This document shows, piece by piece, positions 49,301 to 62,610 of a stretch of DNA of 64,000 nucleotides (the stretch's first letter is position 1; each line of letters begins with the position of its first letter). The notes beneath the pieces were generated by a model. It did no database searches, was not told the DNA's origin, and was given only the letters and a program-made list of their open reading frames with translations. This DNA is from Gnetum montanum (taxonomy: Eukaryota > Streptophyta > Gnetopsida > Gnetales > Gnetaceae): positions 332,972 through 396,971 of the forward strand of contig MNCI01023383.1 in NCBI GenBank assembly GCA_015680685.1, read 5' to 3'. A program made the position numbers and the translations under genes.

Positions 49301-52300
49301 TGTGGTAGAGCTACATGCCACTGTCAAACTTACACCGTAAGCGTGTAAAAACGAGGAATATCAGGGTACTAAAGTTTTAATTTCTACAAATTATTGATGC
49401 ATTTTACTGTTCAAGAGAATGATAGGTTTTTTCAAGAATTCTTTCAAAATTGCATTTTATTTTAAAAGAATTTTGAATTTTAAATTTATTTTACAGAATT
49501 TTAAATTTATTTTACAGAAAAAAATGCCCCTGATAGGCATTCACTACTTTAAATAATAGCCCTAGTTGAAAGTGATGATCTTGATTGTGGTCATGCAAGC
49601 ACCTCTCAATCCTATTGGTGATAGTGTAGAGAAGTTTATCATGACAAAGGCTTAACAAAATGGAAAACTATAAAGCAATCCATATTAGTTCAAATGAACC
49701 GTTGGGATGGCCTTAGGTAATCATGGGATGTATTATCAATGGTTGATATATGTCTATTTTGAAGTGATGTGGATCTATTTATGGTTTCCTAATAAAACCT
49801 TCTCCCATGCTCACAAAGACTCTTTGTCATGATGCAAAGTCTCAAAATATCTTCATATGGCTCCAACATGAGTTTACTAGTCCTTGAATTTTATTCAATG
49901 TCCTATTATCTTAATTAAAGTGAGCTCAACTCAGAAGAGTTGGAAGACCATACAAACTTCCTTAGTACATCCATGGTCATGCCTATCACATGGAACATGT
50001 ATGCACCATGAAAAAAATTATAAAGAAAAATTCCAACTCTTTTTAGGAGAAGCGAAAATTGAAAAATCAAAATACTTAAACTTTGGGAATTAAAAATTTG
50101 AACTTGTAGCCTCAATTTTATTGTTCACAATCCATGCCATTGGTCTACTCACCTTAATTGTGTTCTTGGGTCCTACCCCTACCTACTAGTGGGTCAACCC
50201 ATTGGCAAGCAGGGGTGAGACCTAGGGACACATAATCATGATAGATGATGATAATCAAATATGCATGCGTTGGTAGCATTGCATTAAATACATACTAAGG
50301 GATTTTTTATACTCTTCCACATGAGCTAAAACATGTGTGAGTGACATCAGAGTTGTTCCATCATGCAAAATACCCATTCCTTGGTCACCAAAGATGGCCA
50401 TGTTAATTACAAGCACTATAGGATGGATAGTTATGTTAGAATAGTGGTAGTTTTAGTTGTTGGATTTGCAATCATATTCACAGTCCTCATTGCCAATTTT
50501 AGGCACATAAGATGGTTAAAGTTTCTAGATATATAATCACCCAATATAGGTATTTTTTGAATTGAATATCTTCAAGGCAATGTGAGCTAACTAACAAACC
50601 TACAATCTTATGCATAATAATCATTATCTTGGTGCCTTTGATCCATCTAGGATAGGTTGATAGATTTTGTAATCACATATTATGGCCAATTGACACCATA
50701 GTTTTTAAATGTATTATTTAAATATCATACTCAAGTTAAATTTTACTATGTTCCTACTTTAAGCATTTATTGAATAATGTAGATTTGAATTTTTTAAATG
50801 TAATTGATAAAGTTAATGCACCATCATTTGAAATGATAATAATGTGCTTATTTTTTAAGGGTTGGGGTTGAGCCTAGATGTAAGCACTCAAAAAAAGGTT
50901 AAGCTCCAACCTCTAAGTAATAACCTTTTTAAAAAAATTGATAAAGCTACTTATATATATACCACTTATATTTTATGTGTTGATATGTAGGACAATGTAA
51001 AAAATTATAGTATTCATCTTTTAACTTTATAGTTAGCATATCTATATTCCTAAAGGAATCTTAAATGATAAATCGTAGATCATTACAACTACATCAATGC
51101 ATACATCTCAAGGCTACACAACAAAATAAGGTCTTTATCTTTTCCTTGCTTTAAAATGCTAACTCTTAATTCACTCTTTTTAGTAATCGCAAGTGATGGC
51201 AATGGTCATGGTTGATCTTTGCTAGATTACAAGTTAAGGTTGATTCATGGTATTTGACCATGGATCATGGTCCTAGAAAAATAAAGAAAAATGAAAACCA
51301 AGTAAACCATGAGTTGAACATGAATCATGATTTAAAGAAAAAATGTAGTGGTCCTTACCATGAGTCATGATAGGGTCATGGCCTATACCATAAGTTGACT
51401 TATGGTTTTACAAGAAAAGCAGTGAACAATAAGAATTTGAACTAGATCTAAGCATACACATTAACTCTAAGGTTACAAACAAACTCAAGACAACATGCAT
51501 GGTCCCTAGACATGTGTCATGAAGCATTAATTATAAGAAAAACATCAAACACTTTTTGAATTTTTGAGAATTGTGTAACATGCATTAGAAACTTGAAAAC
51601 ATGCATAAAATCTTTTACCTACCCTTAATGGACCTCTAATACATCAAGGAACTGTAATTAAAGATGAGAAAACACTCACACAAGCTATAATGACTTGGAA
51701 TAAACTCTTACATTAATAGAAAAGAGCTTTTGCATCAAATTATAAAGATGGGCATAAAACCCTCTTTGAACCACAAACATGCATGAGAGAATTAAAGGGA
51801 AAATAACATGAAACAGATGTTTGGAACTAAATCCCTTAATCCTTGATATAAATCTACCTCTTGCTACTTGAATTCTTCTAAAGAAACATACCACTAACTT
51901 TAGATTCTTGTAAAAACATGAAACATGTAAACATACATGAGAATGAGAGAAATTATGCAAATGGAGTATGTGAATGCTTGAGAGAAAAATCCATAGTCAT
52001 TGATTCACTCCTCAAGATGGGAGAAACATGCTTGTAAGAATGCAAGAAAGAAAAGAAAGTAATGAAGCTAAGGAAGCTTCAACCAAGTACACAAAAGCTT
52101 GCACAAATACTCAAAATTGAAGGGAATGAAGAGCTTCTTCATTCACTTCAATCAACTTGGTAAGTTATAAAGAGAGAGGTTCATCCTCATTTATAATTTC
52201 CTCTTTTAGCATGGACCTCTTATGAAAGCTTTTGGTCCCTTCTTTCTTTCTTTCTTTTTTTTGAAAATTAGCTCTTAACCTACCATTTCATGATCCATTG

Positions 52301-52479
52301 CTCAAAAAAAATAATACTTATATCTCCTTATACATAATAGTAGATACTGCAATATGAAAATAGAGACTATGACTAATTTCTACTTAGCATGAAATAGGAA
52401 AATTGATGGTAGAGTTAGATGCCACATAGTCACACTATTTTTAACAATACATGTTGACAAAGGTAACTTAAACTACATA
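49301..52479. other. AT-rich intergenic DNA, no gene seen
   Basis: The longest frames (49884-50093 plus, 51960-51685 minus) have no protein-like motif. 51240-51540 repeats short 'accatgagtcatgat / gaacatgaatcatga' phrases. No LTR borders were recognised. Confidence 0.5.
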
Positions 52480-53015
52480 AATGCATTAGTGATTGATGAA
52501 GTCCAAGTCGATCAACTACATCGATGCATACTTGTGATGTAGCCTAGTCTATGCATCCCCATCGATACATCCTTGGATGTGTTGATGCTAATCCTCCACA
52601 AACTTATAAATATGTGAGCATCCACCATGTATTCATCACCATTTGGTCAATAGTCTAGCCAAACTCTTGTAGTGTTCTTTCACAATTTTAGCAAATAGTT
52701 TGTGAGTGCCTACAAATTGGATTTAAGTCAATTGCACCACATCTTATTTGAGTGGCATTGTACCTAGATGCATTCCATAAATAGTAATAACGTTGAGATT
52801 GATTCATATTTATTGTAACACTTTGACTTAGAATATATTTACTTTCATTGCAATTTACTTTCTATGTACTTAGTTAATATTTACATTTTTATGCAATTAA
52901 TCAATTGGTAGAATGAGCACAAATAACTTTGAGTGTAAACACGTATCTGCTTGGTAATCCCAAAAGTGTTATTATTTGGTTCACCCAGTAACATAATACT
53001 TGGTAATTCTAGTAG
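52480..53015 (+). mobile_element. LTR of a family-A-type gypsy element (approximate ends)
   Basis: A TATA box (ACTTATAAATATG, about 52602-52614) and the following 'ccaaactcttgtagtg' match the minus-strand LTR near 30960. After it, TTGGTATGTGAGCTTAGG at about 53018 resembles the plant initiator-Met primer binding site (TGGTATCAGAGC) with changes. The start is uncertain. Confidence 0.5.
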
Positions 53016-54104
53016 TTGGTATGTGAGCTTAGGATGTGTATAGTAAGTTGGAAATGAACATTCATTGTCCTAAGGATAGCTTATAATTTATCTATTTGTT
53101 ATTACTAGATTAATTAAATAATTAGTTTTCATATTTTTATATAGCTTAATCATAGCCATACAACATTAATAATCATATGCCTCACTTTGGACTAAACCAT
53201 ACATGACAAAGCTACCACTAGTTCAAGTGAGAAGACAACAACCTACAATCAATATATAATGATCTAGATACCATACTAGTTCCATCCATAGAATTTGACT
53301 AAATTACACATAAACTCTTGTGATTTCTATAGTTAGGCGTAAAGGACTACTTATTACTCACATTGGCACTATTACCAGAGATGGTGCTAGTAATCTAGAT
53401 TAGTTATATTATAAACAATTGTTGTAAAAGCCTCAACAATTTATCTTTTAGAAATTATTAATATTTTAAGCTACACATATTATCAAATAAAAACATGTCT
53501 TCTTCACATAGAACCTATAGTCCATCATATGATGAGAACACTGGTAGAAGATGATAAGACTTATATTGAAGATAATTAGAGTAGACCAATACAAGTAGGA
53601 GTCTCGTATGCTCATTCCAACCCTTACTACATTCAAAGACTAGGTTCAGCTATTGTAGATAATCCTAGAGGGGATGGAACAAGTCCTAGAATAAGGAGGA
53701 CCTTAAGGCCTAGGACCTTCTACAAACCTAGAAGAGGTGAACTAAGGGATCATATGGGAAGATATAGAAGCCATGGAGATTCTCTTAGTTTACCATCTTC
53801 TTCTTCACCTTTTCTAGCTAATTCTCATGAAGATGAATGTAGGTATAGAGATAGAGCTCCAATAAGGGGTTAAGATGAAGATAGAAATAGAGATCAAAGA
53901 TAAGATACAATGCATGAAAGGAAGCATAGATGAGACCATCATTATTAAATAAATAGAAATAGAAATTATGATCACAACATGTCTAACGATGATGATCCCT
54001 TATTGACCACAAGAAGCATGATATAAGTTAGGGAGACAATTAGAATACCTCAGAGGCATCAAAGGGAAAGCTGCATCAAATGGCTTGATATGAGTAACAA
54101 TCTT
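53016..54104 (+). pseudogene. Leader and N-terminal gag, cut by an LTR
   Basis: The leader (53020-53480) resembles that at 62620-62940. Gag starts about 53489 (MSSSHRTYSPSYDENT), then has Pro/Arg-rich and Ser-rich parts and the conserved DECRYRDRAP. It is homologous to 54877 onward. The frame is cut at 54104, inside the segment equivalent to RLDMNN of the next copy, where a new LTR begins. Confidence 0.75.
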
Positions 54105-54630
54105 GATGAGTCATGTTTTATAGGGCCTCGATATTGGGTATTTGATATTAGAGCCACGATGTTGAGTATTTGATATTGGGGCACAACCTCTGATGTTAGG
54201 GATCTAATATCATTCCTTTTGTGCTAGCCTATAAATACAACACTTGGATGTGTAGTTGGAACATATATAGATTCATAGATTCTGATAAATTTCAAATTTT
54301 GTTAGTTTCCAGTGCATGCTCGCAGTGTGATGTTAAGTGATTGTACGATATCCTTATTTGAGTGTGACATACTTTGACACGTTACATGTTCGGTAATAAA
54401 GATTGAGATTACTTTCATCATTGCAGCATCCAATTAGCTTTATTGTTGTTTTTAATTACTTAAATGCTTACTATTTTCCTTAGTTAATGTTTATCATTTA
54501 TTGCTCTTTATCATTTTCTATCATTAAGCAGAATGAGTACAACTAATTGCAAGCGCTTAAGTGTAACTACTTGGTAATCCAGTAGTGTTATTGTTTGGTG
54601 CACCTAGTAATAGTACACTTGGTAATTCCA
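54105..54630 (+). mobile_element. LTR B, copy 1
   Basis: It starts TGATGAGTCATGTTTT, shared with 62101. U3 has repeated 'gatattgggta/gatattag' motifs (54128-54180). A TATA box CCTATAAATAC lies at about 54228-54238. The end is placed near 54630 by comparison with related copies ('ttggtaattcc' just before the leader). It is inserted in the gag above and followed by leader, N gap and a gag. Confidence 0.7.
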
Positions 54631-54734
54631 ATGGTAGTTGCACAAAGTCCAAGGCATGTATGGAAGGTTAGGAATAGATACTCATCACACATAGGCTAGT
54701 TAAACTTTACTTTCCATTGTTAATTAGATCAAAC

Positions 54735-54876
54735 NNNNNNNNNNNNNNNNNNNNNNNNNNNNNNNNNNNNNNNNNNNNNNNNNNNNNNNNNNNNNNNNNN
54801 NNNNNNNNNNNNNNNNNNNNNNNNNNNNNNNNNNNNNNNNNNNNNNNNNNNNNNNNNNNNNNNNNNNNNNNNNNNN
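54735..54876. other. Assembly gap (N)
   Basis: 142 unknown bases within the leader and gag start of the LTR-B element. Confidence 1.
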
Positions 54877-57420
54877 CAAGGAAGCGATAATGCATTGTAT
54901 GGCGATAACATTCATTGGAGAACTAATGAGATATATATTGAAGAAAATTGGAGTGACCAACATCATGTAGGGGTTTCATATATTCATGACCATCCTAGCT
55001 ACACTCAAGGACTATATTCACCTAAGGTAGAAAATCTGAGAGAGGATGAAGTAAGCCCTAGATCCAAGGGGTCCTCAAGGCCTAGGAGCTCCTCAAAACT
55101 TGGAAAAGATAAATTAAGGGACCATGGGGAACACCATAGAAGTAATTGCAATCCTCCTAGTCCTTCATCTTCCTCTTCCTCTTCAATGTTTAATTTTGAT
55201 GAAGATGAATGTAGGTATAGAGACAAAGCTCCACTATGGGGTTGAAATAAAAACAGAAATCAAAACCACAGGAAAAATCAAAGACATCAAAATGAACATA
55301 GACAAAATAATCACAATTAGATGAATAGAAATAGAGATTTTTACCATGACATGTTTGATGATGATAAACCCTTGTTGGCCACTAAGAACATGATGCAAAT
55401 TATAGAGGTAGTTAAAATACCCCACAGGAATCACAAGAAAAGTCGCATCAAAAGGCTTGATATGAATAATATTCCTAAATTTGTGGGAGGCTATGATTTT
55501 GATCCACAACATCATTTACAAGCCTTCAATGATTCCTGTGTCTTCAAAAACATTGAAAGTGGGTGGTAAAAGCTTAAGCTCTTTCCTAGAACACTAATAG
55601 ATAAAGCCAAAGTGTGGTATAGATCACTGAAACCAAATTTAATCCATCGATGGTCCACAATGCTGGAACTTTTCAATGAAAATTACCAAACATATGTAAG
55701 GGTGTTCCACCTAAGGAACTGAATCCAAGGATAGAAACAAGAGCAACATGAACCCTTGGATATGGCCCTAGATAGATATTATTCTCTATAGAATAGATGC
55801 CCAGACCATGGTTTCTCTCAAAAAGAGAAAATTTTCCACATCATAGATGGGCTTCATAGTCAAACAAGAGAGACCCTTGGGATGCTTAAGGTCAATTATA
55901 CAAACTAGAAACCCATCAAATCCAAAAGCTAATCAAGTGTGTGGAAAAAGAAGAAGGAGAGCTATGTAAATGGGAGAATGTTAAGAAATATCGTTGGGAC
56001 CTAACTTGTCAAAATTAGAAAGTTCAAATCTATGATAAGGAGAAAGAGGTAGCTCTCGATGAGGTGATTTCATAATAAACCTTGTCAAGAAAAAATTCTA
56101 TCGATGAGCTTGAAGCAAGGTTAGACAAGATGTTGGAATGGATAAATGAGAAAGTTACAACTTTTGTAGAAATCATAGATGAGAGAGTAATGCAAAACGA
56201 ATTAATTGATCCCAAAAAAAGAAGGAAAAAGAACCAAGAAACAACTTTGAATACTTATTGGAAAAAAAGGAAAATGGTTGTAGAAGCCAACTCTATAGAC
56301 TCAACCACATAAGAAGATGATGTATGTGAAATCTACATATACGATCATCTGAAGGGCTATTGCCCAATCATGTTACATCTACATGAGTATTGGGCTTTTG
56401 CATTTAATCCCAAGTTCATACAAAGAAAATGCCTAGGAAATTACCTTTCTTACAAGGTAATTATAGACAATCCTACAACCAACCATACTATGCTAGTGGG
56501 ACTCCTTATTAGCCTCAAAATTACTATCATCCAACGCAATGGTAAAACCCATAGTTGTGGGGGAGGCCATCATCAGATTAGCCCTACTCTTACTACTAGC
56601 CAAAATCGTATGGATATTATGTTCAACAACTTGTTTCCCCAACTAGTTCTACTTCCTCTACTTCAAATCACTATTACTACTCCCGAATATTATCAATCTA
56701 TGACATCTTCTAAAGGCTCACCACCTTACCCCTCTCACCCTCCATCATATCCTCAATATTCTCATACTCCTCTCCATTACATGCCACAATCAACAACACA
56801 AGAAGGTTCAGCACCACAACATCAACGAAAGGATGATACTTGTGCTGTGAACATACATAGACATGATAATGACATTAGGTCCCTACCACAATCTCAAAAA
56901 TGCCCTTTCTTTTGGATGGCTCTCATGCGTAAGCGTAACACTCATGGACCTACTAACTCATCCAAACTAGCACAATGCTANCGTAAGCGTAACACTCATG
57001 GACCTACTAACTCATCCAAACTAGCACAATGCTAATCAAGTGCAACACCCTTCCTTTTACAACCAATGTCCTCCAATTCTATGCAAATGCCAACATTCAT
57101 CATTACTCCAACACCTACTAGAAATGATGAACCTAGAATCATGGAGAGACAAGTGAATCCATGAATAACTAATTATGATAAACGGTATAGTTGTAGGTTA
57201 GACATCAGCAAATTTTACACAACTCATACTCTAATCCACTGTGTATTTAACAACCAAGTGTGTGAACAAAAACTTGTCTACACAGTTGCCACTAAACTAG
57301 AAGACACCAAGTGGCTTGAAAATGAAAGTTTAACACTGTTTCACAAATGCATGAAGCTTGCTTGTCCACTTATTAATTCTTGTCATGATCAAATGCTCAG
57401 TCATGGGGAAGATGCCCCAT
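54877..57420 (+). pseudogene. Gag of the LTR-B element (best-preserved copy)
   Basis: Main pieces: 54895-55245 (Ser-rich, SSSSSSSMFNFDEDE), 55321-55569 (IIEVVKIPHRNHKKSRIKRL, FDPQHHLQAFNDSC), a core through 55740 with WYRSLKP and LELFNENYQ, a Lys/Glu-rich coiled part (56082-56312), then a Pro/Gln/Tyr-rich C-terminal domain (56580-56860). Lone stops interrupt it (HN*MNRN, SGW*KL). A 53-bp duplication around the N at 56981 is artificial. Past 57120 the frame is weak (KFYTTHTLIHCVFNNQVC) and may be the start of a protease linker. No RT follows. Confidence 0.8.
56928..57034. repeat. Exact 53-bp duplication across a single N
   Basis: 56928-56980 and 56982-57034 are identical and separated only by the N at 56981. 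This is an unmerged contig overlap; the true sequence very likely has one copy. Confidence 0.92.
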
Positions 57421-58854
57421 CCTAAAATCAAGAATTAATAAGTGTTTTTCATCTTTTTGTTTTACAATTTGTTGATCATTTTCTCATTTCTTGATACAAA
57501 GTTTTCCTATCCTTTTCAAATTTTTCCACATTTTGTTTTCATTTCCTTTATTAATAATCTCATATATGAATAGAATGACAACATGTAGCCCATTGATGTG
57601 AGGTTTTCTTTATGTTGTCAGAGTCATGAGGAACTAATTATCTGGACAGTGAGGCCACATCATCCATCCATCCATCCCATTAATAAGAGGTTCTTACCAT
57701 GGTCATAATGATATTCCTTTTTGATCATCAAACTAAGAATAAACTAGTAATCATTGTGCTTGGATAGAAAAGTGAAGAACCAAGTGAAAATGTGAAGGGT
57801 GTGACATCAAGGGAATTTGTGGAATCTCTTTGACGACTTCTATATGTTCTATCATGTTGCTATGGTTGTAATTATATTCATGTAGATCTAATGAAAAATG
57901 GAAGGAAGAGTAAAATAAGTGCTACCTTACCATGTTATGGAAAGACATGTTACCCATTCCTGAAGGTGATCCTTTGGTAAGGTTGACATAGATAAGAGTA
58001 AAATAAAAGGACACTGATAATTTTTGAGGGTCCTACTAGAAAGCCATGTTACCCATGCCTAAAGGTTGGTGGCTTCTCAGAATTTCCAAAGAAAGAAAGA
58101 TTGCCATGAATAAACTCCTCCCTTGGAAAAAATGCCAAGTGATGCTACTCTTTGCAATTGCGGTAGTCTTATGATTGTCAAACAAAGAGATGAAACAATG
58201 CAATGTCACTAGAACATGGTATGGACTTAGTTTGAATCTTGGAAAGAAGGGCTAATGATTACTTAACCATTAATAACACACAAGGATTCATTATGCCTAT
58301 GGTAAGGCATCTCATGTCCCAATTTCTGCAATCCTTTCTAAAATCCATCTCATCTCATTGTCCATATAATCATAACTTGTGGTCTTGTGTAACATAGAGT
58401 TATTTTCTGAAATTCGTGGTTTTACTGTGTGTTTTGTTCAATAGGTATGCATTGCATTCGACTCCTTTGATGCCTATGGACATTTTTAAGTATGGTTATA
58501 CAATGACATTAAGGGTTTAAGCCTGCTTTGGGGAGGACCCACTTATATAATTGTTGTAACTTATACTTGTCTAGCACAACCACACCATCTTGAACCTTCC
58601 AAATGCATAAATGATAAACTCAAAACCTTTCCTTATCATATAATTGATTCATTCTATACCATGAATCCAATATCCCTTTTCTTACACCTTCCAAAGCTTT
58701 TAATGCCCACAATTCCATCTTCTAACACTATCGGTGCCTACATATGAATTCTCACTTACCCCAAAACTTTGGATTTTACATGCAACCTTCCAACCAATTA
58801 CAAAGCTTCATTTTGCATGCTAAATGTCCTCATAAAATAGTATTTCAAGAACCT
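57421..58854 (+). other. Non-coding interior of the LTR-B element
   Basis: No frame resembles a known protein. Sequence between 57590 and 58560 has ordinary composition with no recognised repeat. RT, RNase H and integrase would be expected here in a complete element and are absent. Confidence 0.5.
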
Positions 58855-58945
58855 TGATATTGACTACCCAATATTGGGTGGGAGTTGATATTGGATACTC
58901 GATATCAGGTACCCAATATTGGGTCCATAAAAATCTATAAATAGG
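58855..58945 (+). promoter_or_regulatory. Palindrome pair upstream of a TATA box (buried LTR promoter?)
   Basis: Two perfect ACCCAATATTGGGT palindromes (58866-58879 and 58911-58924) flank 'gatattggatactcgatatcagg'. A TATA box CTATAAATA follows at 58935-58943. The arrangement resembles the U3 of LTR B (gatattggg repeats then CTATAAATA), suggesting a remnant LTR promoter of another element feeding the ORF at 59480. Confidence 0.55.
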
Positions 58946-59479
58946 ACCCCCATGATGTTAAAAAAAATTTCATTATCATCAATTGAAGCTAGGGAAATTT
59001 TTGCATTTTTCTCTCTTAACTAAGAGCTCTACACAACTAACTTCCACATTCAAATATCTTGCTTCATACCACTATGATTTTTGTTGTTTTTGAACCTATT
59101 TGATCCCAAAGTGTTTAATTTAGTTTGGGGAGGGATGCTTGTGTGGAAACTTGCATTGATGTTTCAAAATTTTCTATCACTTGGAAGGTATTATAAGGGT
59201 AAGAATGTTAAATCCTTAAGTATTTTAATGAACAATCAATTGTATGTATGCTAGAACATCTAATTTTCTCGCCCAAGGGATCATAACCATCATTATAAGC
59301 CATATATAAGGAAAATGAAGCCAATTGTGAAGGGTCATAAATGAAGTTAATACTTTTTTGGCATTTTTCTTGAAACTTTTCTAACTCTGCAATCACATGA
59401 GCTAAGAACTTAATGGATCTAAGGTCATTGTTGAGGATAAATGGAAAACACCTTAGTAACACTAAATCCTTGATTGATT
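58946..59479 (+). other. Leader-like DNA, no gene seen
   Basis: It contains 'gtttggggagggatgcttg' (59116-59134), a purine-rich tract. The remainder is AT-rich. No PBS was recognised. Confidence 0.35.
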
Positions 59480-61880
59480 ATAGATGGTCCCAATAAGAGG
59501 CAGACAAGAAGGACCTTCACAAGATGCAAGAAAATGCTTGAGAGGTGGCAAAGGCTGATTAAGAGAATAAGGCCCACCAACAAAGCATGAAGAATAGGAG
59601 GCCTAGTCATTTAGCATTCATCATGAGGCTTCTACTATAGGGTAGTTAGTCCAAGTAGAGGTTGCAAAACCATAGGCTCAAGTGCAAGGACAGTGCCTCA
59701 TGTTGTCCCAAGAATGCCTCCAAGCCATCTAGGATAGATCCATGTTGACCATAGTCATCATGGAAATGAACTTTGGGTCATTCATGGTATTTTTCCCTAA
59801 GGCAATTAGAACTCAGCTTCAAGCACCGCCTCTATGGCACATCCTCTCTAAAAGTAGGGAATGGTACCTTGGTGAGATGTACTAATTTTGTCATAATAAG
59901 GAAGAAGGCACCACTGTCAACATTGGTGAAGTCTTATCTCTTTTTCAGTCAAGGCCATTGTAGAGGCTCTGAACATACCTAATGTGGGGGCCAAGGTAGC
60001 ATATCTATCCACAAGGTCTAACATAGAAACTAGGAAACTATGGCTGAAGTAGGCATACAACAAAGAATGCAATCTTGATGGGCAAATACAATATCAATCT
60101 TACCAGTTGTACTTCATAGAAATTTAAAGGTGGTTCGAGGAAGAAAGTTGGGGAAGCTGACATTGCAAGTTGGTGAGAGTTGCAAGATCCACTACCACTG
60201 TCATAAGACTATAGGCCCAAAATGAGCCATCTACGGGGAATAGTTGAAACTCTTAGTTGGGAATTAGGGACGAATCAAACCTTTTCCAAATCATCAATGA
60301 TGCCATGCACCCTATAGTTTCTACCAATTCATCAAGGGGAAAGATTTCTTTGCAATTAGAAGGAGAAGCCTAGTGGTCATGTAAAATCTCTACAAATGCT
60401 GCATCTTTTCAAGTGGTGCTTGAAACAAGAGAAGGTGCCACAGTTGTGGTCATGCAACACCAAGATGTGGTAGGCCTAGTAGAAGTTATCACAGATCATA
60501 TTAAAGAATCCTTTAATATGCTTGTTGTGCCCTCAGTAGATTTAACTAGAACTAGAGATGTACAAATGTTACCTAGGACTTCAATGACTCTTGCGGTGCA
60601 TGAGGATGTGCTTGACAGATTGCTGCAAATTGGATAAGTGATGAAAACTCTATTCAACATCCCCAATGATGTCACTATAGTACAATCTGACCTCATTAAC
60701 ACAAAAGAAAAATTGCTCATGGTAGAGACTAGGGTAGAGTATGCAAAAATAAAAGTGCATAGATTGCAATAAGAGCTCATTGCCCTAAGAGTTGAAAGAA
60801 GGGATCCTTCCCAATTCATTGCACTTAACCAATTGGAACAATCTTGAATAGAGCAACTGGGTTGATTAATTGAACAAAATAAGGCTATTGAACAAGAAAA
60901 GGAGAAAGTAGTCTAGAATGCCTTAACCATTTAAGCACAAGCATATGCCCATGTGAAGGCATTGACCATTGCATAAGAGAAGAACAAGTAGCTTGCTATT
61001 GATAATGCAAGGTTGACCATTATCAAGAAATAGAAAAACTTATCCACTATTTGAGGGAGCAATTGGTGAGGGTCAACTAGGATATAAGTAGATTGGCCAG
61101 AGAGAGCCAAACCCTTTCAATGGAGGAGGTTCATGCAATATGTCAAAAATTTGCAATTAAGATAAACACGTGGAAAATCGAGGCTAAGAAGCATGAAAAG
61201 TTGAAAGAGCACTTCTAAGACCATATTGGCATGTATAAATAGATTAATAAAAAAGAAATCTAGATGGCAAAGGCCTTCATTAGTTCCATGTCAGCATAGA
61301 ATCCTAATTGGTAGTCCATCTTGGATAGCTATGCCCTGGTCCACCAAGCAGAAGATAAGAACAATGACCTACAAATTGAAGATTTGAAAGAGTACATGGC
61401 ATTGGCTAACCTTCACTACACTAACCTTGGCATTTTAATAGTAGGTCAGCCCGGAAATGAGTTGGAACAACAAGTAGCAATCACTTATGTCTTGTATGAA
61501 AAAGAGTTTGCATATAGGAAAAATGCTTTACAAAAACTCCACATGGAAAACTCAGAACTAGAAACAATTAAGGCTTACTACCATGGGCAAAGAGATGTAG
61601 CCTTTGACCTAGCGAAAAGATTAACATATTATCATGAATTAAAAGAAAAGGCTAGAGCTTTTGAGAAGGAATGACAATAGTTTGCAGCATGGTATGTGAA
61701 AGCAAATCAAACTGTTCCCATAGCTGCCATGTCTATGGGATGTATCGATTCTAGCACACATCGACTCATCAACGTGGATGGTACATGATCCAAGAACAAA
61801 GGAGGAGAAGTTGTAGGTGCTCCTGAATTGCTATAAATTCTAGAAACCTAACGATAAGGGGAAGTGACCCATGAAAGAGC
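59480..61880 (+). pseudogene. Unknown retroelement-associated ORF, copy 2, partly coiled coil
   Basis: A long frame broken by stops. The N-terminal part has MEMNFGSFMVFFPKAIRTQL and WYLGEMY*FCHNKEEGTT. A middle part (60413-60637) ends in AVHEDVLDRLLQIG. The C-terminal half is charged and Leu/Gln-rich (KEKLLMVETRVEYAKIKVHRL; 61321-61674 with NALQKLHMENSELETIKAYY), a probable coiled coil. Stops are often TAG/TAA where Gln fits (HRLQ*EL; IA*EKNK*LA). It is homologous by eye to the minus-strand copy at 18890-20350. I do not recognise the family; a second gag-like or structural ORF of a non-autonomous element is possible. Confidence 0.55.
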
Positions 61881-62081
61881 CACTACCTCTAGGAACTACA
61901 TGAGCTTCACCAATTTTGTTGTTTTATTATTTTATCATGATGTGGCCATTTCTTGTAAAACACCACTGCAGCATGAAAGAGTCAATTTTTGTGCTTATTT
62001 AAGTTAGTCAATAATCCCATACCTTCCCAATATATTGGAAAGAACTTGTTCCTCATTTTTGTTTAACTCAGGGATGAGTTT

Positions 62082-62610
62082 TCATTTAGTCATGGGGGTA
62101 TGATGAGTCATGTTTTGCAGGGCCCTGATATTGAGTATTTGATATTGAAGCTACAATGTCTAGTATTCGATATTGAGGCACAACCTTCGATGTTGGGGAT
62201 ATGGTATCACCCCTTTTGTGCTAGCCTTTAAATATAACACTTGGATATATATTTTGATAAATTTCAAGTTTTGTTAGTTTCTAGTGCATGCCCCCAATGT
62301 GATGTTAAGTGATTGTACAACATCCTTATTTGAGTGTGAGGTACTTTGACATGTTACATGTTTAAAAATAAAGATCGAGATTGCTCCCATCATTGTAGCA
62401 TCCACTTAGCTTTATTTTTGTTTTTAATTACTAAATGCTTACTATTTTCCTTAGTTAATGTTTATCATTTATTGCTCTTTATCATTTTATGTCATTAAAC
62501 AGAATGAGTATGACTAATCGTGAGTGCTTAACTGTAACTACTTGGTAATCTAGTAGTGTTATCATTTGGTACACCTAGTAACTATATGCTTGGTAATTCC
62601 AATGGTAGTT
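62082..62610 (+). mobile_element. PPT and LTR B, copy 2
   Basis: TAGTCATGGGGGTA at 62087-62100 is a polypurine tract abutting the LTR start TGATGAGTCATGTTTT at 62101. U3 has gatattgag/gatattg repeats. The TATA position reads CCTTTAAATATA (about 62225). It ends near 62610. It acts both as 3' LTR of the unit starting at 54105 and as 5' LTR of the next internal region. Confidence 0.75.
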
